Shown piece by piece: positions 14,592-22,101 of a stretch of 64,000 nucleotides of DNA. The translations under genes were made by a program, and so were the position numbers. The notes under the pieces were generated by a model. The model was not told where the DNA came from, did not search any database, and saw only the letters and a program-made list of their open reading frames with translations. Numbering within the stretch: the first letter of the stretch is position 1; every line of letters begins with the position of its first letter. The stretch is from Streptomyces actuosus. GTDB taxonomy: Bacteria > Actinomycetota > Actinomycetes > Streptomycetales > Streptomycetaceae. The DNA lies in NCBI RefSeq assembly GCF_016921115.1, contig NZ_JAFFZS010000005.1:1-64000 (forward strand), written 5' to 3'.

Positions 14592-15770
14592 ATGCAGGCG
14601 CGCTTGTGGTCGACCTCATGGCCGGGAGCGGGCAGGCACGGCCGGGTCCTCTTGGTGTTGATGCAGTGTGTGCCCTTCCTGATCGGGCTGGCCGTGCTGG
14701 TCATCGAGCTCACGCCGGCCCATTTCATCTACACCGGCCCCTTCCTCACCGCGATCCCGGCGCTCGCGGCGGTGACCCTGGGCCCCGGCGGGACCGCTGC
14801 GGCGGCGGGTCTGGCTCTGGCGATCAGCGTGACCACGGCCACTCATAACGATGCCTGGGGCACCTTGCAGGTCTATACCAACTTCCTGGCCTTGGCCCTG
14901 GTTTCCACGGCCAGCTTCATCACCAGCACAGCCATGCAGACGCGTCGGCGGAGAGAACTCGACCAGGTGCGTCGGATCGCCGTGGCAGCCCAGGACGTGG
15001 TGCTGCGGCCCGTACCCGCGCGGCTGGGCCCGGTGCGCGCGGCAAGTCTGGGCCTTGCGGCCGGGACGGGCGCGCAGGTGGGCGGGGATCTGTACGAGGC
15101 GGTGCAGACCCGGTACGGCGTCCGGATGATCGTGGGAGACGTCCGCGGCAAGGGTTTGGTCGCGGTGCGAGCCGTCGCGGTTGCGGTGGGTGCCTTCCGG
15201 GAGGCCGTGCACTACGAATCCGAGCTGGTGGAGGTCATGAACCGCTGCTCGGCTGCTCTGCGCAGGGAAGTCGTGGTGCAGGGCGCCTTCGATGAGGAAG
15301 TTCGGATGGAAGGGTTCACCACCGTGCTCATCGCGCAGATTCCGGACGAGCCCGTGGTGCAGCTCGTCAATCGTGGGCACCCGCCGCCGCTGCTGTTGCA
15401 CGAGGGCAAGGCGACGCCGCTGATGCCCACCTCGCCTTTGCCGCCGGTCGGATTGGAAGATCTCGCGACCGGCCCTCCGCCGAAATCCGAGAGCTATCCC
15501 TTTCTCCCGGGCGACCGTCTGCTCCTGTACACCGACGGGGTGATTGAGGCCCGTGATCCCGCCGGTGAGTTCTTCGATCTGCCGAAGGCCGTGGAGGGAA
15601 TGGGTTCCGATCCCGTACCGCCGGAATTCCTGGAACAACTGCACCGGGCGTTGCTCCGCCACACCCAGGGCGACCTGGCGGACGACGTGGCGATGCTCCT
15701 GGTCGACCGGCTCGACGGTGAAGGGGAGCCGTCTTCCGATGATGTGGACGTCGGGGAGACACTGCTGTGA
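14592..15770 (+). CDS. membrane-anchored SpoIIE-type PP2C phosphatase
   Basis: The 392-aa protein has three or four N-terminal TM helices (about residues 18-110), a short HAMP-like helix and a SpoIIE/RsbU phosphatase domain (about 135-380). Metal-binding motifs are present: GGDLYEA, VGDVRGKG, LYTDGVIEARD and DLADDVAML. Such enzymes dephosphorylate anti-anti-sigma factors and thereby release sigma factors of the SigB/SigF type in Streptomyces. There is no sensor domain besides the membrane part, and no kinase or anti-sigma gene is adjacent. The ribosome binding site is weak. It lies beyond the element boundary and is a normal chromosomal gene. Confidence 0.88.
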   Translation: MQARLWSTSWPGAGRHGRVLLVLMQCVPFLIGLAVLVIELTPAHFIYTGPFLTAIPALAAVTLGPGGTAAAAGLALAISVTTATHNDAWGTLQVYTNFLALALVSTASFITSTAMQTRRRRELDQVRRIAVAAQDVVLRPVPARLGPVRAASLGLAAGTGAQVGGDLYEAVQTRYGVRMIVGDVRGKGLVAVRAVAVAVGAFREAVHYESELVEVMNRCSAALRREVVVQGAFDEEVRMEGFTTVLIAQIPDEPVVQLVNRGHPPPLLLHEGKATPLMPTSPLPPVGLEDLATGPPPKSESYPFLPGDRLLLYTDGVIEARDPAGEFFDLPKAVEGMGSDPVPPEFLEQLHRALLRHTQGDLADDVAMLLVDRLDGEGEPSSDDVDVGETLL

Positions 15771-16034
15771 GCTGAGCAACCGCCCGCAAGGCGGGTGACG
15801 CCGCTCCGTGCCCAAGACAGGCAGGCGGGTGGGCGGCCGGGCCCCGGGCGGGCGCTGAGGGCTGTCCCCGGTTCTTGCTCCGGTTCGTCCGGTGGGTTCC
15901 GCCGTGTGGTTCTGGTGGGTTCGGCCGTGTGGTCCTGTCGGGTCCTTGCCCCGGGGATTCGGTCCGGGGAGAGCGCAGCGCCGCTCGACGGCCGTCGCCG
16001 GGTCGTGGGGTGCCGCGTCGGCGTCGAGCCGGCG

Positions 16035-16316
16035 TCACGCCTCGCCGGTGGGGGGCTCCTGGGCGATCTTCTTCACCTCCGCCTCGACCTCGTTGCGCGG
16101 CTTGCCCTCGCTCTTGGCGTACTCGGTGACCGACGCCTGTGCCTCCCGCGCGAGGTCGCGCCAGGCGCGCCAGGCGGTTTCGTACGTGCCGTGCTGCTCG
16201 TCGGCCCAGGCCGACGCCGTCGGGGCGCCGAAGGCGTCGCGCAGCTCCAACACGCGCGCGTGCGCCTCGTTCGCCGCACGCTGCTTCTCCACGAGCTCGT
16301 CGAAGGTGTGTGCCAC
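16035..16316 (-). CDS. conserved small hypothetical protein
   Basis: A 93-aa charged helical protein from a GTG start (VAHTFDELVEKQRAANEAHA...), with EAWRAWRDLAREAQ-like spacing of Trp and Leu and no membrane segment. Codon bias at third positions is typical of real Streptomyces genes and differs from the overlapping frames. No family with a known function comes to mind. It stands alone, leftward, between the phosphatase and the SDR gene. Confidence 0.65.
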   Translation of the reverse strand: MAHTFDELVEKQRAANEAHARVLELRDAFGAPTASAWADEQHGTYETAWRAWRDLAREAQASVTEYAKSEGKPRNEVEAEVKKIAQEPPTGEA

Positions 16317-16800
16317 GTTGGGATGCTAAGGAGGTCACGGCACATCCGCGCGGCGGGCCGGGCGCCGCGCGCGCAGGGGTACACGACTGGCGCACCGGGG
16401 CAGACCGCCCGGTGCCCAGCCGCCCCGTTCGCTGCTCGCCGGCTTCCGGGAGAGCGCTGCCTTCGCGAGCCGGCGTCACCGCGAGCGACCCGGGCTTCGC
16501 CCGGCACGTCCCGCCCGACCCCGGGGGAGCGGAGTGCCGACGTCCTGTGCCCGTTCGGGGCAGGCCCGCCCGACCGGGCACGATGCAGCCGAGATCGGAC
16601 TGACACATCGTTCCGCAAGTCCCTGGCCGCCCCTTCCGGCGGTCCGGTGGTCCGACGGGGTGGCGGGGCGGCGGGCCGTCGGTCTGTGGGGTCGACGGGG
16701 CGGCGGTCGGACGGGCCCGTGTCGCAAGCTGCCCTGGCGGCCAGGTGCTCCTCGGGGCTGGGCGGCGGGCGGGCCCCTCAGAGCCGTCGATCCGTCAGGG
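16317..16800. other. gap without a recognisable gene
   Basis: GC-rich, with several overlapping open frames on both strands. None has a ribosome binding site or recognisable product, and I see no RNA gene or repeat. Confidence 0.45.
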
Positions 16801-17454
16801 TCAGTTCCCCGCCACCGACTTCACCGCCACCGAGACCGGAGTCGAGCCGCTGACCAGCTCCAGGGTCAGTCCGGCTGTGGCCGTGCTGTCGACGAGCTCG
16901 GTGAGGACGGCGGCCACGTCGTCGCGGGGGATCGGGCCGCGGCCGGTGCGGGCCTCCAGGCGGACCAGCCCGGTGCCGGCGTCGTTCGTGAGGGAACCGG
17001 GGCGCAGGATCGTCCAGTCCAGGTCCAGGCCACGCACATGGTCGTCGGCCTCGCCCTTCGCCCGCAGGTACACGTCGAACACCTCGTCGCCCTGGTGCCG
17101 GGCGTCCGCACCCATCGACGACACGACCACGAAGCGCCGCACGCCCGCCCGGACCGCCGCGTCCGCGAACAGCACGGCCGCGCCCTTGTCGACCGTGTCC
17201 TTGCGCGCGATCCCGCTGCCCGGACCCGCACCCGCGGCGAAGACGGCCGCGTCCGCACCCTGCAGATACGCCGCGACCTCCTCGACGGACGCCGACTCCA
17301 GGTCCAGCAGGACCGGTTCGGCGCCGGCTGCGCGGAGGTCGGCGCCCTGTTCGGCCTTGCGGATCAGCCCTGCGACCTCGTCCCCGCGCGCGGCGAGCAG
17401 GCGCTCCAGCCGCAGCGCGATCTGACCATGACCACCAGCGATGACAATGCGCAT
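16801..17454 (-). CDS. NAD(P)H-binding SDR-type oxidoreductase
   Basis: The 217-aa product is an atypical short-chain dehydrogenase of the NAD(P)-binding group. MRIVIAGGHGQIALRLERLL gives the glycine-rich nucleotide loop at the very N terminus, VFAAGAGPGSG the next conserved turn, FVVVSSMGAD the active-site strand, and YLRAKGEADDHV the Tyr-x3-Lys-like pair (here YLRAK). LDWTILRPGSLTND completes the extended-SDR pattern. The substrate is unknown. The ATG at 17454 places the dinucleotide-binding motif at residue 2, where this family has it; longer starts add unrelated Arg-rich sequence. Confidence 0.85.
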   Translation of the reverse strand: MRIVIAGGHGQIALRLERLLAARGDEVAGLIRKAEQGADLRAAGAEPVLLDLESASVEEVAAYLQGADAAVFAAGAGPGSGIARKDTVDKGAAVLFADAAVRAGVRRFVVVSSMGADARHQGDEVFDVYLRAKGEADDHVRGLDLDWTILRPGSLTNDAGTGLVRLEARTGRGPIPRDDVAAVLTELVDSTATAGLTLELVSGSTPVSVAVKSVAGN

Positions 17455-17860
17455 GCCTTCGACCGTACGCCCGTGGCGTCGCATCCGCCGCACGATGCCG
17501 ACAGCGCGCTCCCGAGTCGTGCACGGCGCGTGGAACGGCGCTCTCGGTCTGCCGTGCGCCGTCCGTTCGACCTCGACGCGCCGGTTCTTCCCGCTCTTCC
17601 GCCCTCCCGCAGTACGCCGGGCGCCCACCCCTCCGCCTCTCCGCCGGGCGTGGGCGCTGCCGTGCGCCGGTACCACGCCTCGCACAACGGCTCACGCGCT
17701 GTCACTGCACGACTGGCGCCCCCGCGCCCCCGGCACCCGCCGCGCCCCCGGCACCCGCGTTACTGCACCGCCGTATGCGCGCCGTGCACGGCGCGGGGGG
17801 CGGCCCGCACACGGCCGTGCCCGTAGCGCGGGGGGACGGCGCGCGGCGATCCGTGCGCCG
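17455..17860. other. gap without a recognisable gene
   Basis: This holds the upstream region of the SDR gene and the 3' flank of the deaminase-like gene. A C/G-rich simple stretch lies near 17715-17760 (repeated CCCGGCACCCGC-type units). I see no gene. Confidence 0.45.
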
Positions 17861-19117
17861 TCAGGACAGCTCCTTGCGCCCCTGTCGCGGCAGGCCCAGC
17901 TCCACCGCCACGGCCGAGTCGCAGAATTCCCTGACCGCGCTGGTGCGTGCCACCACACGCCCCCGGTGGATCACGATCCGGCTGTACGCCAGGGACAGCG
18001 CGCCGGAGAGCCGGTCGCCCCGCACCGCCAGCAGTTCGGCAGGGAAACCCGCCTCCACGCGCACCTCGGGCAGGCCGATCGCGGCGCGCGCGGCGGAGCT
18101 GACGGTGTCGTAGGCGTCCTCGGGGCGGAGTTTCTCGCGTGAGGCGAGCAGGTACGCGGCCTCCAGGGGATCACCGCGGCCCACGGGGTTGCCGGCGTCC
18201 CGCAGGGCACCGCTGCCCGCCGCCAGGTGCACGCCCGCAGCGCGCAGGAGCCGTACGGGCGCCGTGTCCCGCTCTTCCGCGCTCCCGCAGCCGCCCTGCG
18301 GCAGGCACACCACGGAGACGCCTGCGGCGGCCAGCTGGTCGGCGGTGCGTCCGGCGATGTCCGCGGGCAGCCGGTCCAGGCCGCCGCACGGTCCGATGGT
18401 CACACCGGGCCGCAGGCCGCCGGACATCGCGGCCACGCGCGCGAGGCGTGCCGGATCTGCGGCGTCGGTGTGCAGGTCGACGGGGCAGCCGTGCTCGGAG
18501 GCGACCGCCAGGACGGCCTCGACGTAACCGGTGGGGTCCGGGTCCAGGTCCGGGCAGCCGCCCACCACGGAGGCGCCCATCTTCATCGCGTCCCGCAGCA
18601 TGGCGAGTCCGTCGGCCCCCGCCGCCCCGGTCAGCACACGGGGCATCGCCACCGTCGACAGCTCCACCAGTCCGCGCAGCGCCCGCCGCGCCTGCAGGAC
18701 CGCGGCCAGTGCGCCGAGTCCCTGCACGTCGCCCACGCGCACGTGCGCGCGCTGAGCGGTCGCGCCGTGCCCGAGTTGGAGCAGGGCGGCCTCGGTGGCC
18801 CGGCGCTGGACGTCGTGCGCGTCGTACGGGACCGGTCCGCCGAGGTCCGCCGACAGCGCGGTGTCGGCGTGGGCGTGCGGTTCCGCCGGCGCCGGCAGGA
18901 GCAGGAAGCCGCTGAGGTCCAGGCGGGTGCCGCCGCGGGCGCCTCCGGCGGTCAGGCTCCCGGCGGTGCCCACCGCCACGATGCGCCCTGCGCCCAGTCG
19001 TACGTCCACCCGCCGGCCGTCGGTGAGCCGCGCCCCGCTCAGCAACAGGGGAGAGGGGTGGGCCGGGCCCGAGGGCGGCGGCGTCGCGTGGGGCGGCTGC
19101 TGCTGACTGTCGGGCAT
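17861..19117 (-). CDS. amidohydrolase/cytosine-deaminase-like protein with altered active site
   Basis: The 418-aa protein has the composite amidohydrolase fold: an N-terminal beta domain (LLLSGARLTDGRRVDVRLGAGRIVAVG), the first metal motif EPHAHAD, a TIM-barrel middle and a C-terminal beta return (FPAELLAVRGDRLSGAL). Several residues expected for cytosine-deaminase-like enzymes are changed. The DLHTDAAD strand lacks the usual HxDE, the barrel strand carrying a metal His reads TIGPCGGL, and the Asp of the GSD/GTD motif reads AAGSGALRD. It may be an inactive or repurposed member. The start ATG at 19117 is chosen over a Pro/Arg-rich extension. It is transcribed away from the tRNA-Thr gene. Confidence 0.75.
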   Translation of the reverse strand: MPDSQQQPPHATPPPSGPAHPSPLLLSGARLTDGRRVDVRLGAGRIVAVGTAGSLTAGGARGGTRLDLSGFLLLPAPAEPHAHADTALSADLGGPVPYDAHDVQRRATEAALLQLGHGATAQRAHVRVGDVQGLGALAAVLQARRALRGLVELSTVAMPRVLTGAAGADGLAMLRDAMKMGASVVGGCPDLDPDPTGYVEAVLAVASEHGCPVDLHTDAADPARLARVAAMSGGLRPGVTIGPCGGLDRLPADIAGRTADQLAAAGVSVVCLPQGGCGSAEERDTAPVRLLRAAGVHLAAGSGALRDAGNPVGRGDPLEAAYLLASREKLRPEDAYDTVSSAARAAIGLPEVRVEAGFPAELLAVRGDRLSGALSLAYSRIVIHRGRVVARTSAVREFCDSAVAVELGLPRQGRKELS

Positions 19118-19454
19118 CGCGCTCCAGGGGCTCGGGCCTGTCGTTCGGGATGACGTCCGGTCGTGGTCCGGTCGCCGTCCGGGTGTCGTCCAGTTGCCGT
19201 CGGGTGCTCGGATCGTGCCCGGCACGCCCGCGCGGTCGGGTTCCGGACCGGGCTGCGGTGCAAGATCGCACAGGCTTCGAGCCTAGGGCGGACGCCCGCC
19301 CCCGTAGCGGAGGAGCGCAATAGTCGTACCGGTGTGGTCCGCCGTTCGGATGGCGCGGTCGGGGCCCGTGAGAAGGCTCTGCGGTGCCGCCGGCGAGGGC
19401 GCGGGATACGGATTTGGGCGAACGGCGGGCGACCGTGTAATGTCTTCATCGCTC

Positions 19455-19527
19455 GCCCCAATAGCTCAGTCGGCAGAGCGTCTCCATGGTAAGGAGAAGG
19501 TCAACGGTTCGATTCCGTTTTGGGGCT
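19455..19527 (+). tRNA. tRNA-Thr (GGT)
   Basis: A 73-nt cloverleaf: acceptor GCCCCAA pairs with TTGGGGC, the D arm contains TAGCTCAGTCGGCAGAG, the anticodon loop ATGGTAA gives GGT, and the T arm is ACGGTTCGATTCCGT. CCA is not encoded. It is followed by tRNA-Met and rpmG in the same direction. Confidence 0.95.
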
Positions 19528-19573
19528 CTGGTGAGAGAGGTTCCCGCCGCAAGGTGGGAACCGATCGATCCGC

Positions 19574-19646
19574 AGCGGTGTAGCTCAGTCGGTAGAGCAA
19601 GCGGCTCATAATCGCTGTGTCACCGGTTCAAGTCCGGTCACCGCTA
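19574..19646 (+). tRNA. tRNA-Met (CAT), elongator type
   Basis: A 73-nt cloverleaf: acceptor AGCGGTG pairs with CACCGCT, and the anticodon loop CTCATAA gives CAT. The anticodon stem lacks the three G:C pairs of initiator tRNA, so it is the elongator. It lies 46 bases after tRNA-Thr and is probably co-transcribed with rpmG. Confidence 0.93.
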
Positions 19647-19732
19647 CTCACAGTAGCCGATTGCCGGGTCGGTCCGTCGATCGGCTACTCTTTTTGCGTT
19701 AATAGCCTACCCGTTCGTCAAGGAGCACTCAC

Positions 19733-19897
19733 GTGGCTGCCACCGACGTCCGCCCGAAGATCACGCTGGCCTGCGTGGAGTGCAAGGAGCGGAACTACAT
19801 CACCAAGAAGAACCGGCGGAACAACCCCGACCGGCTCGAAATGAAGAAGCACTGCCCGCGTTGCAACGCGCACACCGCGCACCGCGAAACGCGCTGA
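19733..19897 (+). CDS. rpmG: 50S ribosomal protein L33
   Basis: A 54-aa protein starting at GTG 19733 after AGGAG. It has the L33 pattern [20 protein letters not shown] and a C-terminal [14 protein letters not shown]. Both CxxC pairs (CVEC and CPRC) are present, so this is the zinc-binding (C+) form; Streptomyces also keeps a zinc-free paralogue controlled by Zur. It is followed by a strong terminator. The gene was too short for simple ORF scanning but is unambiguous. Confidence 0.96.
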   Translation: MAATDVRPKITLACVECKERNYITKKNRRNNPDRLEMKKHCPRCNAHTAHRETR

Positions 19898-19910
19898 TCC
19901 AGGCTCGTAC

Positions 19911-19945
19911 ACGAGGCCGCCCCCGCAGTCGGGGGGCGGCCTCGT
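19911..19945 (+). terminator. terminator of rpmG
   Basis: A 14-bp GC-rich stem (ACGAGGCCGCCCCC, complement at 19932-19945) around a short loop, 14 bases after the rpmG stop. Confidence 0.85.
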
Positions 19946-20034
19946 GTCGTTTCCGTGCCGGTTACCCACCGGTTCGGGCAGGCGGCCAAGTCGTCCGCCG
20001 GTCATCCACAGCAGACACCAGGAGGTGCCGGGCC

Positions 20035-20499
20035 ATGGCGCTCGACCAGTCCTTCGTCGGGCGGAGCTACCCGCCCACCGAGCCCTACGAGGTGGGGCGC
20101 GAGAAGATCCGTGAGTTCGCGGAAGCGGTGGGGGACGCCAACCCGGCGTACACGGACCCGGAGGCCGCCAAGGCGCTCGGCCACCCCGACGTCGTGGCCC
20201 CGCCGACCTTCGTCTTCGCGATCACCTTCAAGGCGGCCGGTGCGGTCGTCCAGGACCCGCAGCTCGGCCTGGACTACAGCCGTGTGGTGCACGGCGACCA
20301 GAAGTTCGCGTACACCCGCCCGGTGCGCGCGGGGGACCGGCTCACCGTCACCTCCACCATCGAGGCGATCAAGTCGATGGCCGGCAACGACATCCTGGAC
20401 GTTCGCGGAGAGGTCCACGACGAGGCCGGCGAGCACGTCGTGACCGCTTGGACGAAGCTGGTCGCCCGCGCGGCGGACTCCGGTGAAGGGCAGGACTGA
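20035..20499 (+). CDS. MaoC-type dehydratase N-terminal protein (HadA-like)
   Basis: The 154-aa hot-dog-fold protein matches the MaoC_dehydrat_N / UPF0336 family: FVGRSYPPTEPYEVGREKIREF is the typical opening in two parts, followed by AYTDPEAAKALGH and APPTFVFAITF. In mycobacteria the homologue HadA pairs with HadB to form the (3R)-hydroxyacyl-ACP dehydratase of fatty-acid elongation, and the catalytic residues lie in the HadB-like partner encoded seven bases downstream. AGGAGG precedes the ATG. In Streptomyces this pair sits between rpmG and murB, as here. The substrate in this genus is not known to me. Confidence 0.88.
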   Translation: MALDQSFVGRSYPPTEPYEVGREKIREFAEAVGDANPAYTDPEAAKALGHPDVVAPPTFVFAITFKAAGAVVQDPQLGLDYSRVVHGDQKFAYTRPVRAGDRLTVTSTIEAIKSMAGNDILDVRGEVHDEAGEHVVTAWTKLVARAADSGEGQD

Positions 20500-20506
20500 G
20501 GACCAC

Positions 20507-20935
20507 ATGACCGCGAAAATCGCTTACGACGAGGTCGAGGTCGGCACGGAACTGCCCGTCCGGTCCTTTCCCGTGACGCGTGCCACGCTCGTCCAGTACG
20601 CGGGCGCCTCCGGGGACTTCAACCCCATCCACTGGAACGAGAAGTTCGCCAAGGGGGTCGGCCTCCCGGACGTCATCGCCCACGGCATGTTCACCATGGC
20701 CGAGGCGATCCGGGTCGTCACCGACTGGACGGGGGACCCGGGCGCGGTCGTCGAGTACGGCGTGCGCTTCACCAAGCCGGTCGTCGTCCCCAACGACGAC
20801 CAGGGCGCCGTGATCGAGGTCGGCGGCAAGGTCGCGGCCAAGCTCGACGACAACACCGTCCGTGTGGACCTCGTCGTGACCAGCGGCGGGCAGAAGGTGC
20901 TGGGGATGTCGCGGGCGGTCGTCCGTCTGGCCTGA
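20507..20935 (+). CDS. MaoC-type hydratase (HadB-like)
   Basis: A 142-aa hot-dog-fold protein with the hydratase-2 catalytic motif YAGASGDFNPIHWNE (Asp and His about 5 apart) and IAHGMFTMAEA. It probably forms a heterodimer with the preceding HadA-like protein and hydrates or dehydrates acyl-thioester intermediates. Its ATG follows the first gene's stop after seven bases with GAGGA overlapping, so the two are translated together. It is followed by an unusual tandem-repeat region rather than a clear terminator. Confidence 0.9.
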   Translation: MTAKIAYDEVEVGTELPVRSFPVTRATLVQYAGASGDFNPIHWNEKFAKGVGLPDVIAHGMFTMAEAIRVVTDWTGDPGAVVEYGVRFTKPVVVPNDDQGAVIEVGGKVAAKLDDNTVRVDLVVTSGGQKVLGMSRAVVRLA

Positions 20936-20963
20936 TCGGCGGACCGGCGGCAGGGTGTCCCGG

Positions 20964-21136
20964 CAGACCGGCAGACCGGCAGACCGGCAGACCGGCAGAC
21001 CGGCAGACCGGAGGAACCGTGGCCGGCGTCCCGGCGTCCCGGCGTCCCGGCGTCCCGGCAGGCCCGCCAACCCGCAGACCGCGAAGGTCGCCAGGGCGTC
21101 CGGTCATCCGGCCATCCGGGCATCCGGCCATCCGGC
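20964..21136. repeat. three consecutive families of 8-bp tandem repeats
   Basis: CAGACCGG occurs six times head to tail (20964-21011), CGTCCCGG four times (21027-21058) and CATCCGGC-type units four times (21105-21136). All have an 8-bp period and a CCGG core in the unit. Degenerate copies continue to about 21250. There is no open frame with gene-like codon use across them. Confidence 0.85.
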
Positions 21137-21352
21137 CTGGAGCCGACATGCCGCCGGACCGACGCACCAGCAGGTCGGCACAACGTGAGGCCGGCACACC
21201 CGGAGGTCGGCACACCGCAGGCCGGCGGACCCGCAGGCCTGCAGGTCGGAAGGCGGGCCGGTCCTGCGGCGGGCCTGCCGTCGGTGACGTGTGACCGGCG
21301 GCGGCCAGGGGGCGTTCCTCGGTGGAGGGCGCCCCTGCGTGCGTGCATGCCC

Positions 21353-21388
21353 TTGACGAAGTTAGTGATTGAGCACTAACTTACTCTC
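21353..21388 (+). promoter_or_regulatory. tetR promoter with internal operator; leaderless start
   Basis: TTGACG (-35, 21353-21358) and TAACTT (-10, 21377-21382), spacer 18, place the transcription start at or next to the ATG at 21389, so the mRNA would be leaderless. An inverted repeat GTTAGTG/CACTAAC (21361-21367, 21374-21380) fills the spacer. Its pattern TTAGT-N8-ACTAA recurs before the MFS gene. Confidence 0.7.
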
Positions 21389-21958
21389 ATGGTCAGGATG
21401 AGCGCAGAAGAGCGACGCGAGAGTGTCGTCCGGGCGGCGACCGCCGAGTTCGCGCGAGGTGGTTACCACGGCACCTCGACCGAGGCGATCGCCAAGCGGG
21501 TCGGTGTCTCGCAGCCGTACCTCTTCCGGCTCTTCCCCGGAAAGAAGGCGATCTTCCTCGCGGTGGCCGAACGCTGCGTCGAGGACACCATCCGGACCTT
21601 CCGGCAGGCCTCCGAGGGGCTGCACGGCGAAGAGGCCCTGCATGCCATGGCGAACGCGTACACCACGGTCATCGCGGAGCAGCCCGAGCGGCTGATGATG
21701 CAGATGCAGATGTACGTCGCCGTGGGCGCCGCGGAGGCGGAGGGCGACCGCGAGTTCGGTGAGGCCGTGCGGGCCGGCTGGATGCGGCTGTGGGACACGG
21801 TCCATCTGCCGCTGGGGGCGGACGTCGACGAGACGACGACCTTCATGGCGTACGGCATGCTCATCAACTGCCTGGTGGCGATGGGCTTCCCGCCCGACCA
21901 CCGGGTATGGGAAGGGGTGTACTCGTCGGCCCGGCTGCCGGACGGGCCGGAACGGTAG
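21389..21958 (+). CDS. TetR-family repressor
   Basis: The 189-aa protein has an N-terminal TetR helix-turn-helix (residues 10-55: VVRAATAEFARGGYHGTSTEAIA then VSQPYLFRLFPGKKAIF) and a helical ligand domain (TetR_C of the AcrR type, 70-175). It very likely represses itself and the downstream MFS exporter, because the same operator pattern lies before both. The ATG at 21389 coincides with the predicted transcription start; an internal ATG three codons later is possible. The ligand is presumably a toxic compound exported by the MFS protein. Confidence 0.9.
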   Translation: MVRMSAEERRESVVRAATAEFARGGYHGTSTEAIAKRVGVSQPYLFRLFPGKKAIFLAVAERCVEDTIRTFRQASEGLHGEEALHAMANAYTTVIAEQPERLMMQMQMYVAVGAAEAEGDREFGEAVRAGWMRLWDTVHLPLGADVDETTTFMAYGMLINCLVAMGFPPDHRVWEGVYSSARLPDGPER

Positions 21959-22052
21959 TGCGGGCGGCGGGTGCGCGGTGGCGCGGGCCCGCGGCCGTGC
22001 GAGCGGTGGTGGTGCAGGGGTGTGGAGTGAGTGCATTCCTGTGCCCCCGAAA

Positions 22053-22072
22053 GTTAGTAATCAATAACTAAT
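22053..22072 (+). promoter_or_regulatory. second TetR operator, before the MFS gene
   Basis: GTTAGTAATCAATAACTAAT has the same TTAGT-N8-ACTAA architecture as the operator in the tetR promoter and ends 30 bases before the MFS start codon. Its AT-richness stands out strongly from the surrounding DNA. Confidence 0.7.
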
Positions 22073-22101
22073 CAACCTTGTCAGCGCTCTCTGGGGGAGA
22101 G

